Shown: positions 31,743-43,194, counted from the first letter of the stretch. The stretch: DNA of 64,000 bases from Erodium maritimum (GCA_963921825.1 OY997588.1:82031043-82095042), one strand, 5' to 3'. Program-made: numbers and translations. Notes: generated by a model from the sequence alone, not told the origin.

Positions 31743-33429
31743 TGTTAGTCTTAGTGCCCGTAGCTCAATCATAAATGTCCAAATGTATATATCATCGTTA
31801 GCAATAAAATTAAAGCGGGTTTATATTACTTATGTGTTGGAGTAATATATCGATGTGTGCTCTGATCTATGCCCACCATGCGAATAGAACCATAGATCGA
31901 GATAGATCACACTCGATGGGTACCTAGTCAACAAAGCTTCACTAGAAGCGACTAGTATGAAAGATGGCTCTTTATGGCTTACGTTTTGTTAGTCATTGGA
32001 ATGGGATTCCGGAGTCTGATCATAGATATCATGTGGGACATGATATTGGACGACCCGCCCTGAATATGTGCCATAGATTAAGTCATGAACATATTCAGTG
32101 TTGTAGCTTGTCATGTATCCTTAGACCAAGGAGTCTTTGTGATCGCTATGTAGTCAACAACTGAGTTTGACCTGAGCCTAACGTTGTCCGTAACAGGGCT
32201 TCCATAACGGCCAGGATTGGCTTGGGGACGGGCTACATGAGTGACACGAAAGACGGCTAAGGGATTTATCCCTCATACTGAGGTATGGGAAAGATATCGG
32301 TTCTCGGCCGCTTGATCGAGAGTGACTGAAAGAATAGCATGGCCATGCACATGATGCTGGGTATCATATCTTCAGTCATCTCACATATCAAGGAACGGTG
32401 ATTGAGAATAATAAGGATGACGGCTCTATGCCTTATCTCAATCAGGATATCGGAGATAAAAGGATAATGACAGGGACGACGGAAAGGTTAGAATCGACAG
32501 GGTCGATTCGTTATGTAGTGTCAGGCAATACTAAAGTCTCGTTAGTTGCCACTTAAATAGAATCAAGTAAAATGGGATTTTACGTTGATCTATTGACATG
32601 CATAAACCTAAGGGTCACACCGGAGGATGAAACTCATTGACACATTTATGGAGAATGGCCAAAAGGGAGTTGTCTCGGGACATGACCAAAACTGGGTTTT
32701 GGATCATGTGCCCGTAAGTGAATAGGACTTTACGGATCGAGACAAGGCTTGGAGTCTTGGGATTGATCGCGTCGGATAATGTTGGACATTTCCGGTATGG
32801 AAGGCATGGAGGCGATGAGCGAATCACGGGACCTCGTTGGAAATGGCCACGGGCTATGTTCCAAGAGGCCCATGAAAGGCCCATGCAACCAAGGCCCATG
32901 GAACTAATTAATCAAGTCTTGATTAATTAGTACTAAGTAAGCAAGACAAGGATTAAGGTGTTGGTGATTCACCACCTAACCCAATCTTGTCTTGCCATAC
33001 TTTGTCCTATTTACACCTTACTTGACACCATACTTGTCCCATGCCTTTAGTTGGACAAGTATGGGTTTTGTTATGTTTAAGTCATCTTTTTTCAACATAA
33101 CAAAGACAAGACAAGAATAGGAAACACATTTTCTCTCCCTCTTCCATGGCCATTTCGGGTTTGGCTAGTTTCCACCTCCATTTTTGTGTTCTTGAGTCCT
33201 CAAAGAGAAGAACTACGTGGCTTTGATTCCCATGTGGATACGTAGGCGTCTTGGAGACTCAAGCCAATCATTCGTTAACCGGTGTTTTTGTTTTGGTAAG
33301 AAATAGTGCTGAATTTTTCTCTTGTGAATCCATTCTTTGTTAGTTGTTTCATGGTTTAATCGTCTCTTGGTTTTCATTGATTTTCCGCTGCGAGTTGGTT
33401 CATCTCCAACCCTACCTCGAGACCCAACA
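31743..33429 (+). repeat. Left LTR of copia-1
   Basis: TGTTAGTCTTAG...GACCCAACA, 1687 bp. Open frames inside it (for example 31964-32164 and 32615-32899) recur in all four copia LTRs only because the LTR is repeated. They have no protein family character. Confidence 0.95.
32903..33101 (+). promoter_or_regulatory. Three consecutive inverted repeats in the copia LTR
   Basis: (1) A 14-bp perfect palindrome with a 1-nt spacer, ACTAATTAATCAAG/CTTGATTAATTAGT, at 32903-32931. (2) 12-bp arms CCATACTTGTCC/GGACAAGTATGG at 33028-33039 and 33053-33064. (3) 8-bp arms GTTATGTT/AACATAAC at 33070-33101. All occur again in the other copia LTRs (palindrome at 39668, 53879 and 60652). They may mark the RNA 3' end or a packaging signal; the function is not known. 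Confidence 0.7.
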
Positions 33430-33430
33430 G

Positions 33431-33444
33431 TGGTATCAGATCCG
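33431..33444 (+). promoter_or_regulatory. Primer-binding site of copia-1
   Basis: TGGTATCAGATCCG starts two bases past the LTR end. Copia-2 has TGGTATCAGAGCCG, so one base of the tRNA-Met complement is changed in copia-1. Confidence 0.85.
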
Positions 33445-34985
33445 TGCTACCTTCGGGATTCACAAGACGGTGTTCAAAGTTTCGGTTTTGCTTGAAAGTT
33501 TCGTTTTTTGGCATGTTGTTTTGCTAAATTGTTTGATAACATGTTTTAAATTCTTTTTCATGGATTTAATGCATGTAAAATGAATTTTTGAAAATTATTT
33601 CAAATCTGGAAATTTTGAAAAAAAATTTGATTTTTCGGGTCTCGGGAGCGGGACTCTCGGGGAGCCGAAACCGGGACCGAACGGGGCTCCGTTGGACGGA
33701 GCTAGGCCAAGCATGACCATTGGATGGTTGATATGCCAAGGCTAAACCGTTTTGTTAGTTATGACGAGTTTGGAACCGTCATGACGAACTCGAAGATCAA
33801 ATGTTCAAAAGTTTCATTTTTGAACGGTTTCGATAAACCGAGCATCAAAAAATTTCGAAACTTGGCTATTAATTAAAACCGGAAAATCACATGATGTTTG
33901 ATAACATGCTTGTTTGATAACATGATGTGTGATGTGATGTTGGCATGGTGTACATAATAGCCCCGAGCTCGATTTAATTATTTATCGATTTTCACGGCCT
34001 GCGAGCCGTTAGTGTTAGCGTGTAATTATTCTTTCAAGGTGTGGTCGTCGAACCACTTGTTTGTAATATTTATTTATTCCCGACCTGCGAGTCGTGTATT
34101 AAATTGTAATATTTTACTCAAGATGAAGAAAGGGCGAAAAGGTCATTTGGTGGCTTTTCGGGTGTTGGCATCGGCTTGGAGTCGGTGGAGCTCAAGAAGC
34201 TAGTGGGAGTTAGTTTAGGGGGCTATTATGTGCATATTTATCGCTTTATGCTTGGTTTAGTTTATGCATGATTAATTCTGTGTTTTAGAATTGCATGCTT
34301 AACTTTATTTACCGAGCATATCACCTCACATGCAAAGATAAAATTGGAATTTTAATCCTTGTGTGTGAGCCCTTAGAATCGTCATTACATTGGATGTAGT
34401 TGACGGGTTCGAAGGAAGAATTACATTGGATGTAATTTGAGGCATCATTTCATTTGGAATGTAGTTGATGTGCTCATCGCATCTAGGATGTGTCAAAGTT
34501 TTAAACACAACCGGACAAGTAAAAACGGGTCATGTCCGATACCTCCCAATTATCAACACCTTACTACCTCCCCGTCCTATGGGTGTCGTGCGCATTAGCG
34601 GAGCATCCATGGGAAAGCGGGGTAGTAGGTTTGGACGACATATGTGGGTGTCGTGCGCATTAGCGGAGCACCTACATAGTGACGCGCCATAGTTGAAAAT
34701 TGGTGGACCCGACTACGATTCTCAGCCTGAGGTTGAGCTAGGGTAACAGATAGGGTAAGTCGTGTACATAAGTACATACCCTAGCCAAGAGTCACATTGG
34801 ATGTGATTGGATGGAGTCCTACCTACATAGCTCGATTAAGTGGTGAGCATTAGTTCAGCTTAATCGAGTGAATCAAGGATCTTGGTTTCAGATTCTAAAG
34901 GTTTAGAATTGATTGTTGGTGTTTAAGCTTGATCTTCATAAAATTTATTCAGTTTACTGATTGAATTTTATCTGTTGTAGATCAA
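33445..34985 (+). other. Copia-1 internal 5' leader
   Basis: About 1.5 kb between PBS and gag, long for a copia element. It contains AT-rich sequence and repeated 'acattggatgta(g/a)tt' words (34385-34455) and two near copies of 'gtgtcgtgcgcattagcgga' (34582 and 34648). No gene is supported. Confidence 0.5.
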
Positions 34986-35694
34986 ATGGCAAATTCAGCG
35001 AACATTAATAGTTTGTCATTAAAAACCATTCTTGACAGGGTCAAGCTAAATGGGACAAACTATTTGGACTGGTACAGAATTTTGAGGATAGTCCTCAAGT
35101 CTGAACGCAAAGAATATGTCCTTGACAAGGCTGTCTCTAAGACCATATCAGAGTTACATGAAGTGTCATTAACTGCTGAGAAGAATATCTCAGGGATCTG
35201 GGATCCAAGGATATTCTGATGGTCAACAAGGGAATTGGAAGGGGCAAGGGCTGGGCCCATGCGCACTTGGCAGGAAAGATGAGACACTTGAGAATGTCTG
35301 CTTCTACTGCCAACAGCCTGGTCATTGGAACCGGGATTACATGAAGTTCACAGCTGATCTAAAGAAGGGCAGTGGGACTGCGCCTTCATCAAATAGCTTG
35401 GATGATCTGAAGAAAGGCAGTAGGACTGCGCCTTCATCAGGAAACCTGGATGATCTAAGGAAGGGCGGTGGGACCGTGCCTTCATTCGGTATTAACTCTA
35501 TAGAGCTACATCTCTCTACTTCCAAAGATTCATGGGTATTAGATACCATGACTGAATCTCACACATGCACTAATATATGGTGGCTGAAAGTAGGAGAGAT
35601 TTGGAAAGCACGAAATGGACCTCAGAGTTGTGGCAACTGCTGTAGGATCCATGAGTCTTGCTTTGCCAAGAGGCCTTGTCTTAGTATTGTATAA
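34986..35694 (+). pseudogene. Copia-1 gag and protease region, broken
   Basis: Starts MANSANINS with the copia gag N-terminal pattern (NYLDWYRILRIVLKSERKEYVLD), but stops at 35217-35219 after 77 residues. Copia-2 reads slightly further. The middle of gag is deleted. A zinc-knuckle remnant CFYCQQPGHWNRDY (about 35300-35340) has its last Cys replaced by Tyr. Three 48-bp repeats follow at 35353-35496. The protease start WVLDTMTESH lacks the Gly of the catalytic DTG. No functional product is expected. Confidence 0.85.
35353..35496 (+). repeat. 48-bp in-frame tandem repeat, three copies
   Basis: Units at 35353, 35401 and 35449 each encode a version of DDLKKGSxTAPSSxxL. They lie between the zinc-knuckle remnant and the protease remnant. 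The same three copies are in copia-2 (56330-56473). Confidence 0.9.
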
Positions 35695-36860
35695 TGTATA
35701 TTGCATAGCTACTTTTAGTAGGAATATTATATCTGTATCCGTGTTTGACAAGGAAGGATATAATGTTAATATCGGAAATGGAGTTTTCAATGTTCTATGC
35801 AATGATATGTTTTATACCAGTACTGACATGGTTGGAGGATTGTACATATTAGATATGGGTAACAATGCCTCAAGTTCTATATATTCCGTTAATACCAAGA
35901 GGTCTAAATCCAACGATTTAAACCTAACTCTGTTATGGTACTGTCATTTGGGTCGCATAAACAAGAAGCGCCTATCAGCACTTCAGAAGTGCGGGCTTTC
36001 AGGTTCATTCGAATTCTATTCGATCGATAGGTGCAAGGTTTGTTTGATGGGAAAAATGACTAAAGTGCCCTTTATCGATCTCGATGAAAGGGCGGGTGAA
36101 TTATTGGGGCTGATACACTCGAATGTGTGTAGACCAATAAGTTCACTTGCCAGGAGGGGTTTTAGCTACTTTATCACATTTACTGATGATTACAGTAAAT
36201 ATTGTTATGTCTATTCGGTGAGACATAAGTCTGAAGCTTTTGATAAATTCAAAGAGTTTAAGACTATAGTAGAAAACCAGCTCGACAAAGGTATTAAGGC
36301 ACTTCGATTGGATCGAGGTGGAAAATACTTGACCACAGAGTTATTAGATCATCTAAAAGAGAATGGGATCCTTTTGGAATGGACTCCTCCTAGGTCACTG
36401 TAGTTGAAAGGTGTAGCCAAACGGAGAAATCGGACATTGTTAGACAATGGTCTGTTCCATGATTAGTTGGACTGATCTCCCAATCTCTTTTAGGGGTTTT
36501 GCTCTAGAGACGACCGCATTCATAGTGAATCGGGCTTCGACGAATGGTGTGGAAGGGACACCATTTTAAAAATGGTACGGGATGATGCCCGCTTTGTCCT
36601 TCCTAAAGATTTGTGGTTACGAAGCTTGTGTGAAACATTTGGTTTCGACTAAGCTCGAACCAAGATCTGAGATATACACCTTCGTGTGGTATCCCAAAGC
36701 AACAAGGGGATACTACTTCTACAATCCCAGTGAGAACATGGTGTTCGTCGCATGGGGCGGGGTCTTTATGGAAAAGGAGTTTTGTTTCCAAAGACGTCAT
36801 TGGGAGGACTGTGCATCTCGAAGAAATTCAGGATGGTACAGATCCGTCTAAACCAATTGG
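35615..36860 (+). pseudogene. Copia-1 integrase region, catalytic residues lost
   Basis: Open at 35615-36403. It has the GAG-pre-integrase HHCC region (CHLGRINKKRLSAL...CKVCLMGKM), then the integrase core. The first catalytic Asp (HSDV in the family) is Asn (codon 36122-36124). FTDDYSKY, with the second Asp, is kept. After a stop at 36401, 'GVAKRRNRTLL' has Lys where the third acidic residue (Glu) is expected. The downstream segment 36582-36851 encodes the usual post-integrase YPKATRGYYFYNPSENMVFVAWGG. Integration must depend on another element. Confidence 0.88.
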
Positions 36861-36939
36861 CAACCCAGTAGAAAGGAGCCAGAGATTGTCGTAGAGTAAG
36901 AACCAATTCCTGTTACAATTCCGGAAGGTCCAAGGCGAT

Positions 36940-37917
36940 TTGAAAGGATCAATCTTCCACCTCCAAGATATGGTATCCGGAGGTGATAATGAAGTCATGG
37001 TGGATCACGATGATCCAGCCACCTTTCAGGAAGTCGTGGATGGGCCCAACTCCGAGTTATGGCTGGGAGCCATGAGGGAGGAAATGCAATCCATGTCGGA
37101 CAACCGAGTCTGGGAACCGGTTGATCCCATCAATGGGGTAATGACCATCAGATGCAAATGGATCTTCAAGGTGAAGATGGACATGGACGGCAACCCTATG
37201 ACCTACAAAGCTCAACTGGTGGCGAAAGGTTATAGGCATGGATTGACTATGAGGAAACCTTCTCCCTGGTGGCTATGGTCAAAATCGATCCAAATTCTTC
37301 TTGACATAACTGCGTATCATAATTACGAGATATGGAAAGTGGATGTCAAAACCGCTTTCCTAAATGGAAATTTGACTGAGTACATTTGTATGTCTCGGCC
37401 CAAAGGTTTTGACGATCCGAAGAATAAAGGAAAGATTTATAAGTTGTTGAAATCCATATATGGATTGAAACGAACTTCTCGGAGTTGGATCCTTCGTTTT
37501 GATGAAGCTGTAATTGGATTTGGCTTAATCAAGAACGAGGATGAATCTTGCGTTTATAAGAAGGCTAGAGGGAGCAAGATTACCTTTCTGGTTCTCATTG
37601 AAAACGACATCCCAACCTTGCACGAGACTAAAGCTTGGTTGAGGAAGTGTTTTTCAATAAAGGACTTAGGCGATGCTTCTTATATCTTAAGGATTAAGAT
37701 ATGTAGAGATCGCACCAAGAGGGTCTTGGATTTAAGTCAGGGAACCTATGTGAAAAAGGCATTGAGTAGGTTCTTAATGCTCGATTCAAAGAAAGGACTC
37801 TTACCCACTAGTCATGGCATTCATCTCAGCAAGACTCAGTGTCCTAAGACACCTGATGAGCTGAAAAGGATGATGAGAATCCTATGCGCCTGGGGGCAGG
37901 ATCGATCATATATGCCA
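36940..37917 (+). pseudogene. Copia-1 reverse transcriptase, catalytic loop deleted
   Basis: A single open frame of 326 codons with the copia RT pattern: CKWIFKVKMDMDGNP, AQLVAKGY, VDVKTAFLNGNL, KSIYGLKR, ESCVYKKA, WLRKCFSIKDLGDA. At about 37593 the sequence runs from FLVL straight to IENDIPTL, so the catalytic YVDD loop and its neighbours (about seven residues) are missing in frame. Near 37236 it lacks 7 bp relative to copia-2. Together with a +1 insertion shared by both copies (near 37280), this restores the downstream frame with a scrambled stretch between. The protein cannot act as a polymerase. Confidence 0.9.
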
Positions 37918-38345
37918 TGACATGTATGAGACCAGACGTCTCGTAAGCCTTATGTTGTACCAGTAGACATCATTCTAACCCGGGGGAAAGATGATGCTGA
38001 ACTAGTCGTCGAAGGATGAGTAGACGCTAGTTTTCCAAGACAAATCCAGATGACTTTAGAAGTCAATCAGGATATGTGTTTACGCTGAATGGCAGAGCTT
38101 TAGCTGGGAGAGCGTAAAGCAAGATATCATTGCCGAATCTACGATAGAGGCCAAGTACATGGATCCTGCAGAGGCAGCTAAGGAGGCTATGTGGATTTGG
38201 AAATTCATGGCAGGGCTGGGTGTAATTAAAAACTCATCCAGCCCGGTGAATCCATCTTGCGACAACACAAGGGCCATTGCGCAAGCTAAAAGCCTAGATC
38301 GTATAACGAATCCAAACATGTACTGCGGCATATCCACCTCATCAG
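37918..38345 (+). pseudogene. Copia-1 RNase H region, degraded
   Basis: Frameshifted fragments of the copia RNase H: 'IIAESTIEAKYM', 'AAKEAMWIWKFMAGLGV', 'SCDNTRAIAQAKS' (about 38120-38300), ending at 38354-38356. The upstream VDAS motif region (about 38020) is out of frame with these. The tail '...NPLTKAVSLPEHVRHVKSMG', typical of copia polyprotein ends, is at 38404-38464. Confidence 0.75.
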
Positions 38346-38492
38346 ATAAATACTGAACTGAGGTGAAGTGAAGATAACCGATATTGCAACAGATGATAAC
38401 ATAGCCAACCCTTTGACTAAGGCAGTGTCACTGCCTGAACATGTTAGACATGTAAAGTCGATGGGGACATATTAGAGTTTAGATTGGAACTA

Positions 38493-38507
38493 GGGCAAGT
38501 GGGAGAT
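38493..38507 (+). promoter_or_regulatory. Polypurine tract of copia-1
   Basis: GGGCAAGTGGGAGAT directly precedes the right LTR; the same is found at 59477-59491 in copia-2. Confidence 0.85.
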
Positions 38508-40194
38508 TGTTAGTCTTAGTGCCCGTAGCTCAATCATAAATGTCCAAATGTATATATCATCGTTAGCAATAAAATTAAAGCGGGTTTATATTACTTATGT
38601 GTTGGAGTAATATATCGATGTGTGCTCTGATCTATGCCCACCATGCGAATAGAACCATAGATCGAGATAGATCACACTCGATGGGTCCCTAGTCAACAAA
38701 GCTTCACTAGAAGCGACTAGTATGAAAGATGGCTCTTTATGGCTTACGTTTTGTTAGTCATTGGAATGGGATTCCGGAGTCTGATCATAGATATCATGTG
38801 GGACATGATATTGGACGACCCGCCCTGAATATGTGCCATAGATTAAGTCATGAACATATTCAGTGTTGTAGCTTGTCATGTATCCTTAGACCAAGGAGTC
38901 TTTGTGATCGCTATGTAGTCAACAACTGAGTTTGACCTGAGCCTAACGTTGTCCGTAACAGGGCTTCCATAACGGCCAGGATTGGCTTGGGGACGGGCTA
39001 CATGAGTGACACGAAAGACGGCTAAGGGATTTATCCCTCATACTGAGGTATGGGAAAGATATCGGCTCTCGGCCGCTTGATCGAGAGTGACTGAAAGAAT
39101 AGCATGGCCATGCACATGATGCTGGGTATCATATCTTCAGTCATCTCACATATCAAGGAACGGTGATTGAGAATAATAAGGATGACGGCTCTATGCCTTA
39201 TCTCAATCAGGATATCGGAGATAAAAGGATAATGACAGGGACGACGGAAAGGTTAGAATCGACAGGGTCGATTCGTTATGTAGTGTCAGGCAATACTAAA
39301 GTCTCGTTAGTTGCCACTTAAATAGAATCAAGTAAAATGGGATTTTACGTTGATCTATTGACATGCATAAACCTAAGGGTCACACCGGAGGATGAAACTC
39401 ATTGACACATTTATGGAGAATGGCCAAAAGGGAGTTGTCTCGGGACATGACCAAAACTGGGTTTTGGATCATGTGCCCGTAAGTGAATAGGACTTTACGG
39501 ATCGAGACAAGGCTTGGAGTCTTGGGATTGATCGCGTCGGATAATGTTGGACATTTCCGGTATGGAAGGCATGGAGGCGATGAGCGAATCACGGGACCTC
39601 GTTGGAAATGGCCACGGGCTATGTTCCAAGAGGCCCATGAAAGGCCCATGCAACCAAGGCCCATGGAACTAATTAATCAAGTCTTGATTAATTAGTACTA
39701 AGTAAGCAAGACAAGGATTAAGGTGTTGGTGATTCACCACCTAACCCAATCTTGTCTTGCCATACTTTGTCCTATTTACACCTTACTTGACACCATACTT
39801 GTCCCATGCCTTTAGTTGGACAAGTATGGGTTTTGTTATGTTTAAGTCATCTTTTTTCAACATAACAAAGACAAGACAAGAATAGGAAACACATTTTCTC
39901 TCCCTCTTCCATGGCCATTTCGGGTTTGGCTAGTTTCCACCTCCATTTTTGTGTTCTTGAGTCCTCAAAGAGAAGAACTACGTGGCTTTGATTCCCATGT
40001 GGATACGTAGGCGTCTTGGAGACTCAAGCCAATCATTCGTTAACCGGTGTTTTTGTTTTGGTAAGAAATAGTGCTGAATTTTTCTCTTGTGAATCCATTC
40101 TTTGTTAGTTGTTTCATGGTTTAATCGTCTCTTGGTTTTCATTGATTTTCCGCTGCGAGTTGGTTCATCTCCAACCCTACCTCGAGACCCAACA
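38508..40194 (+). repeat. Right LTR of copia-1
   Basis: 1687 bp, the same length as the left LTR and nearly identical. After its CAACA end comes the target copy CCTTT, and the LINE-B RT resumes. Confidence 0.95.
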
Positions 40195-41702
40195 CCTTTG
40201 GGGATTAAAGTCATGAAGGAGGAATTGAGGCATTTTCCTATCTGCCCTGTTAGATGAAAATGGTTGATAAATAGTAGTAAATCAGCTTTGAGAATTGGCC
40301 AGCATACTTGGAAAAAATGCAAAGTATAGCCATCTGGCCCTGAAGATTTATCTCCCTTACAAGCTAATAAAGCTTGAAGAACTTCTTCTTCCTCAAAGGG
40401 TCTTTCTCACCGCAAGGCTTGCTCAGAGGTTAAAGATTTAAAGGGAAGCTCATCCAGATCTAAGGGCTGAGAGACTGAAGCTGAAAACCTCAATGAGAAA
40501 TGATCTGCATCAACCCTTTTTATTTCTGCAGGATTGGATAGAATGCACTCATTAGCTCATATATGAGATATTCTTTTGACTGATCCTTTGAAGTTTGCAA
40601 TTCTATGGTAATATTTTGATCCCTTATCTCCTTCATTGATCCATTTTCTTCTTGCTTTTTGACTCCAAAGCTTAGAGTGTAATTTGTATTTCTGGATCAG
40701 CTCTGCTTTAAGCTTTCCCCTATCACAACATTCTTTGTTTGTGAGCTTTCTGGAATTCAACACATTATCCAGCTTGTCAATTGAAGATATTAACCCTGCT
40801 ATTTGAGTATCTAAAGCTCCAAAGACTTCTACATTCCAATCTTTGAGCATGCCTTTCAGTAATTTCAGCTTCATCCATAACACATAATGAGGCAATCCAT
40901 CCACTTGTAGACCTTGCCAAAACATCTTTACAGCACTATAGAATCTTCCATCTTTTGTCCAGACATTCAGAAATTTGAAGGGTCATGGCCCCCAATCTAC
41001 TATATTGTCAAATAACATGATTGGTCTATGATTTGAAATACACCTTGGGAGAGCAGATTGAGTGAGTGCAGAATATGCTTGAAGGAAATCCATTGAGACA
41101 AGAAACCTATCCAACTTTGAAGCAGAAGATCCTCCACCAAACCAAGTATACTTGCCATTTTGCAAAGGCGGATCAATTACACCCATAGTGTTTATAAAGC
41201 TTTGAAAATCCCTCATATCTGATGAATAGGGTCTCTGAGTAGCTCTGTCAGACATAGAGAGGGTGACATTAAAATCATCCCCAATTAATAAGATAGGAGA
41301 TGGAGATAAAGAGGTGATAAAACCACTTATTTCTGACCAAAGCTTTTTCCTTCCTGCTCTTGAACAAGGAGCATAGATATTGATTAGACAACAATTCTTC
41401 TTCAAACCTTTGGATATACCCAACCAAATTAGAGCTCCTTGTAGACACTTGAAGCTTGACATTGTATAGTCATTTGTTTTCGAAAAGGTAATGAGCCCCC
41501 CTGAGTTTCCATCTGCAAGAGCATGGATCAACTCCCATCCCTAAGATAATCCACAAGACTTGAGAAACCCATTAGGGATTTTTTCTAGTTTAGATTCTTG
41601 CAAGAAAAAGTGATTGGGATGTTGCTTGTGCACCAAGTTATTAAAACTTCTCCTCTTCTGTGAGGAAGAAATGCCTCTCACATTCCAGGAGAGGACTTTC
41701 AT
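40195..41702 (-). pseudogene. LINE-B ORF2, endonuclease and RT start
   Basis: Minus strand from ATG 41702: MKVLSWNVRGISSSQKRR, then QESKLEK. Next come the endonuclease motifs GGLITFSK, INIYAPCSR, LIGDDFNVTLS (Asp where Gly-Asp-Phe-Asn usually has Gly-Gly) and SNHRPIMLF (SDHRP changed to SNHRP). The linker and the RT N-terminal FFQVCWPILKADLL...LIPKG follow. Stops at about 41545 and 40980 and further breaks at 40430-40560 divide it. The frame reaches copia-1 exactly at the LIPKG motif and continues at 31742. Confidence 0.85.
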
Positions 41703-41708
41703 ACCTAA

Positions 41709-41935
41709 TTAATAAGAGAAGGCAGTGCCTGGCATGCTTGGATCCTCAAAATCCTTGTCTAGGTCTACAAATTCATCTTCTGATCCCACTTCTATATCTA
41801 CACATGGATTCTTTTTATCTTCCAATAAGCTTAGATGCTTTTCCAAAACCCTCTTCACTACCTTTAGCTTTTAGGCCTATAGCTTTTCCAAAACCCCATG
41901 CTCTCTTAGCTTCAGATGATATTGATGCGTAAATA
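41709..41935 (-). pseudogene. LINE-B ORF1 C-terminal tail
   Basis: Minus strand: the last codons contain AWGFGKAIGLKAK, matching the LINE-A ORF1 tail, and end ...GTAFSY with TAA at 41711-41709, six bases before the ORF2 ATG. A stop interrupts it near 41825. The rest of ORF1 is missing (5' truncation). Confidence 0.7.
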
Positions 41936-43194
41936 TCTTTTACGACACTTAAATTTTAACAAGTTCGTATTTACATGATATGCTTCGCTTCCTCGGCATC
42001 GCTTTTGTTATTGTATTTGTGATGTGTTTATTGCATTAAGACATAGCTTGTGTTGGGTTGATACTTTTCCACATTTGGACTGGATTTTTTCATATCTTGA
42101 TTATCTCGTCATCCTATTACACAAACCCATTGTGGAATAAAGTCGTGCATTAAAAATATTGCGTATCAGGGGATGACACACAAATTAGAGTGTTTGTTGT
42201 GGTTTATCACCTAATGGACCGATTTGGGGTCTAATTGAATTTTTTCCCCTCAAATGACTTGTATATTCAGTGGATGTCACAGTATGGTACTAGAACGAAT
42301 AAGGTCTAAAGACCCGATTATTTTTGTACTATTTTGAGAATGCCATTAATTAAACATGATCTAATTGAATCTCGAAAACAAAGATTTGGCCTGATCGAGC
42401 CAAGATCGAATAAAGGTTTAAGCCCAATCGAGAGTTCTGTAGGGATAAAAACGTATAATAGTTTGTTAGAAAGAAGAGAAGGTTTCATGTACAACAACAA
42501 CTCAATTGAGAATATTTTGCAAATCAACCCATAATTCGAAGGAGTTGGAAAGCCACTAATCAATGATAATTGAATCATGATGAGGCAGGAAAGGAATCAC
42601 CACTCCACGGAGCAAAGGATTTGATTTTGAAAATCAAGCAGGTTTTCCCTACCTGAGAAGACGATCAAGATTGCCAACCAAATTCTCGAAGTTACTTATT
42701 GCGCGACATTTACAGCAAATGCTTTAAAAAAATGATCATTGCAACAAAAATAAAAGATCCATAAAAACATCATATGCATCTAAATCATGCTAATATGAGT
42801 TGTTATACAAGGTTCAATATGCACATTAAAATTACAAATTAAGAGGTATCAGAATTGTAGAAGAGGGATCAGATGGGAGGAATAAGGAATAGACAAGAAT
42901 AAAAAGATTCGCATTCCAATCAATAGATTTATGACCAGAATCGAAGAAACGTTTTCTCAGTTTTTGCTGTATATGTCGAAGAAGAAATAGCTTCGACCGA
43001 GAACTTCTTCGGAGAAGAAGCTGCAAAGGGACAAAGTTGCATACTCGATTCCGAGATGATTGCTTTTCAAGGACTTCCGACAAAATCAACGATGAGGTTG
43101 TCCCAAAATTATTATCCATAACAGATGCTCTCTTATAACACCCACAACACTTATGGTATGGACGGAGAGTTTTTAAATTATATTTAAATCAATT
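41936..43194. other. Unassigned AT-rich region
   Basis: No gene could be supported. A minus-strand open stretch at 42832-43119 (95 codons, Leu/Ser/Arg-rich) has no recognisable domain and no clear splice partners. Possibly a relic of an older element. Confidence 0.4.

Larger units (their letters stand above)
31743..40194 (+). mobile_element. Copia-1: Ty1/copia LTR retrotransposon with decayed pol, inserted in LINE-B RT
   Basis: 8452 bp with 1687-bp LTRs (31743-33429 and 38508-40194) and a perfect 5-bp duplication CCTTT at 31738-31742 and 40195-40199. It has a PBS, a PPT and the gag - protease - integrase - RT - RNase H order of Ty1/copia. The two LTRs differ at very few positions by eye (for example near 31928 and near 32304), so the insertion is fairly recent. 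The coding region is broken and lacks key catalytic residues, most of them in the same way as in copia-2. The element was probably mobilised in trans. Confidence 0.95.
28698..41935 (-). mobile_element. LINE-B: 5'-truncated L1-type LINE (minus strand), interrupted by copia-1
   Basis: 3' end at 28698 (T run 28698-28704, then 'gatcggcaaagc', the reverse complement of the LINE-A terminus). Reading leftwards on the minus strand from 41935 gives the ORF1 C-terminus, the ORF2 endonuclease, the RT (split by copia-1 at 31742/40195) and zf-RVT, then a 3' UTR of about 850 bp. Same family as LINE-A. ORF1 is present only as its last ~75 codons, so it is 5'-truncated, as is usual for LINE insertions. No convincing target duplication was seen. 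Confidence 0.88.

Noticed and set aside
31964-32164. A 66-codon frame seen four times (31964, 38729, 52940, 59713) that looked like a conserved small gene.
   Set aside because: It lies inside the copia LTR and is repeated with it; no ribosomal or protein-family signal.
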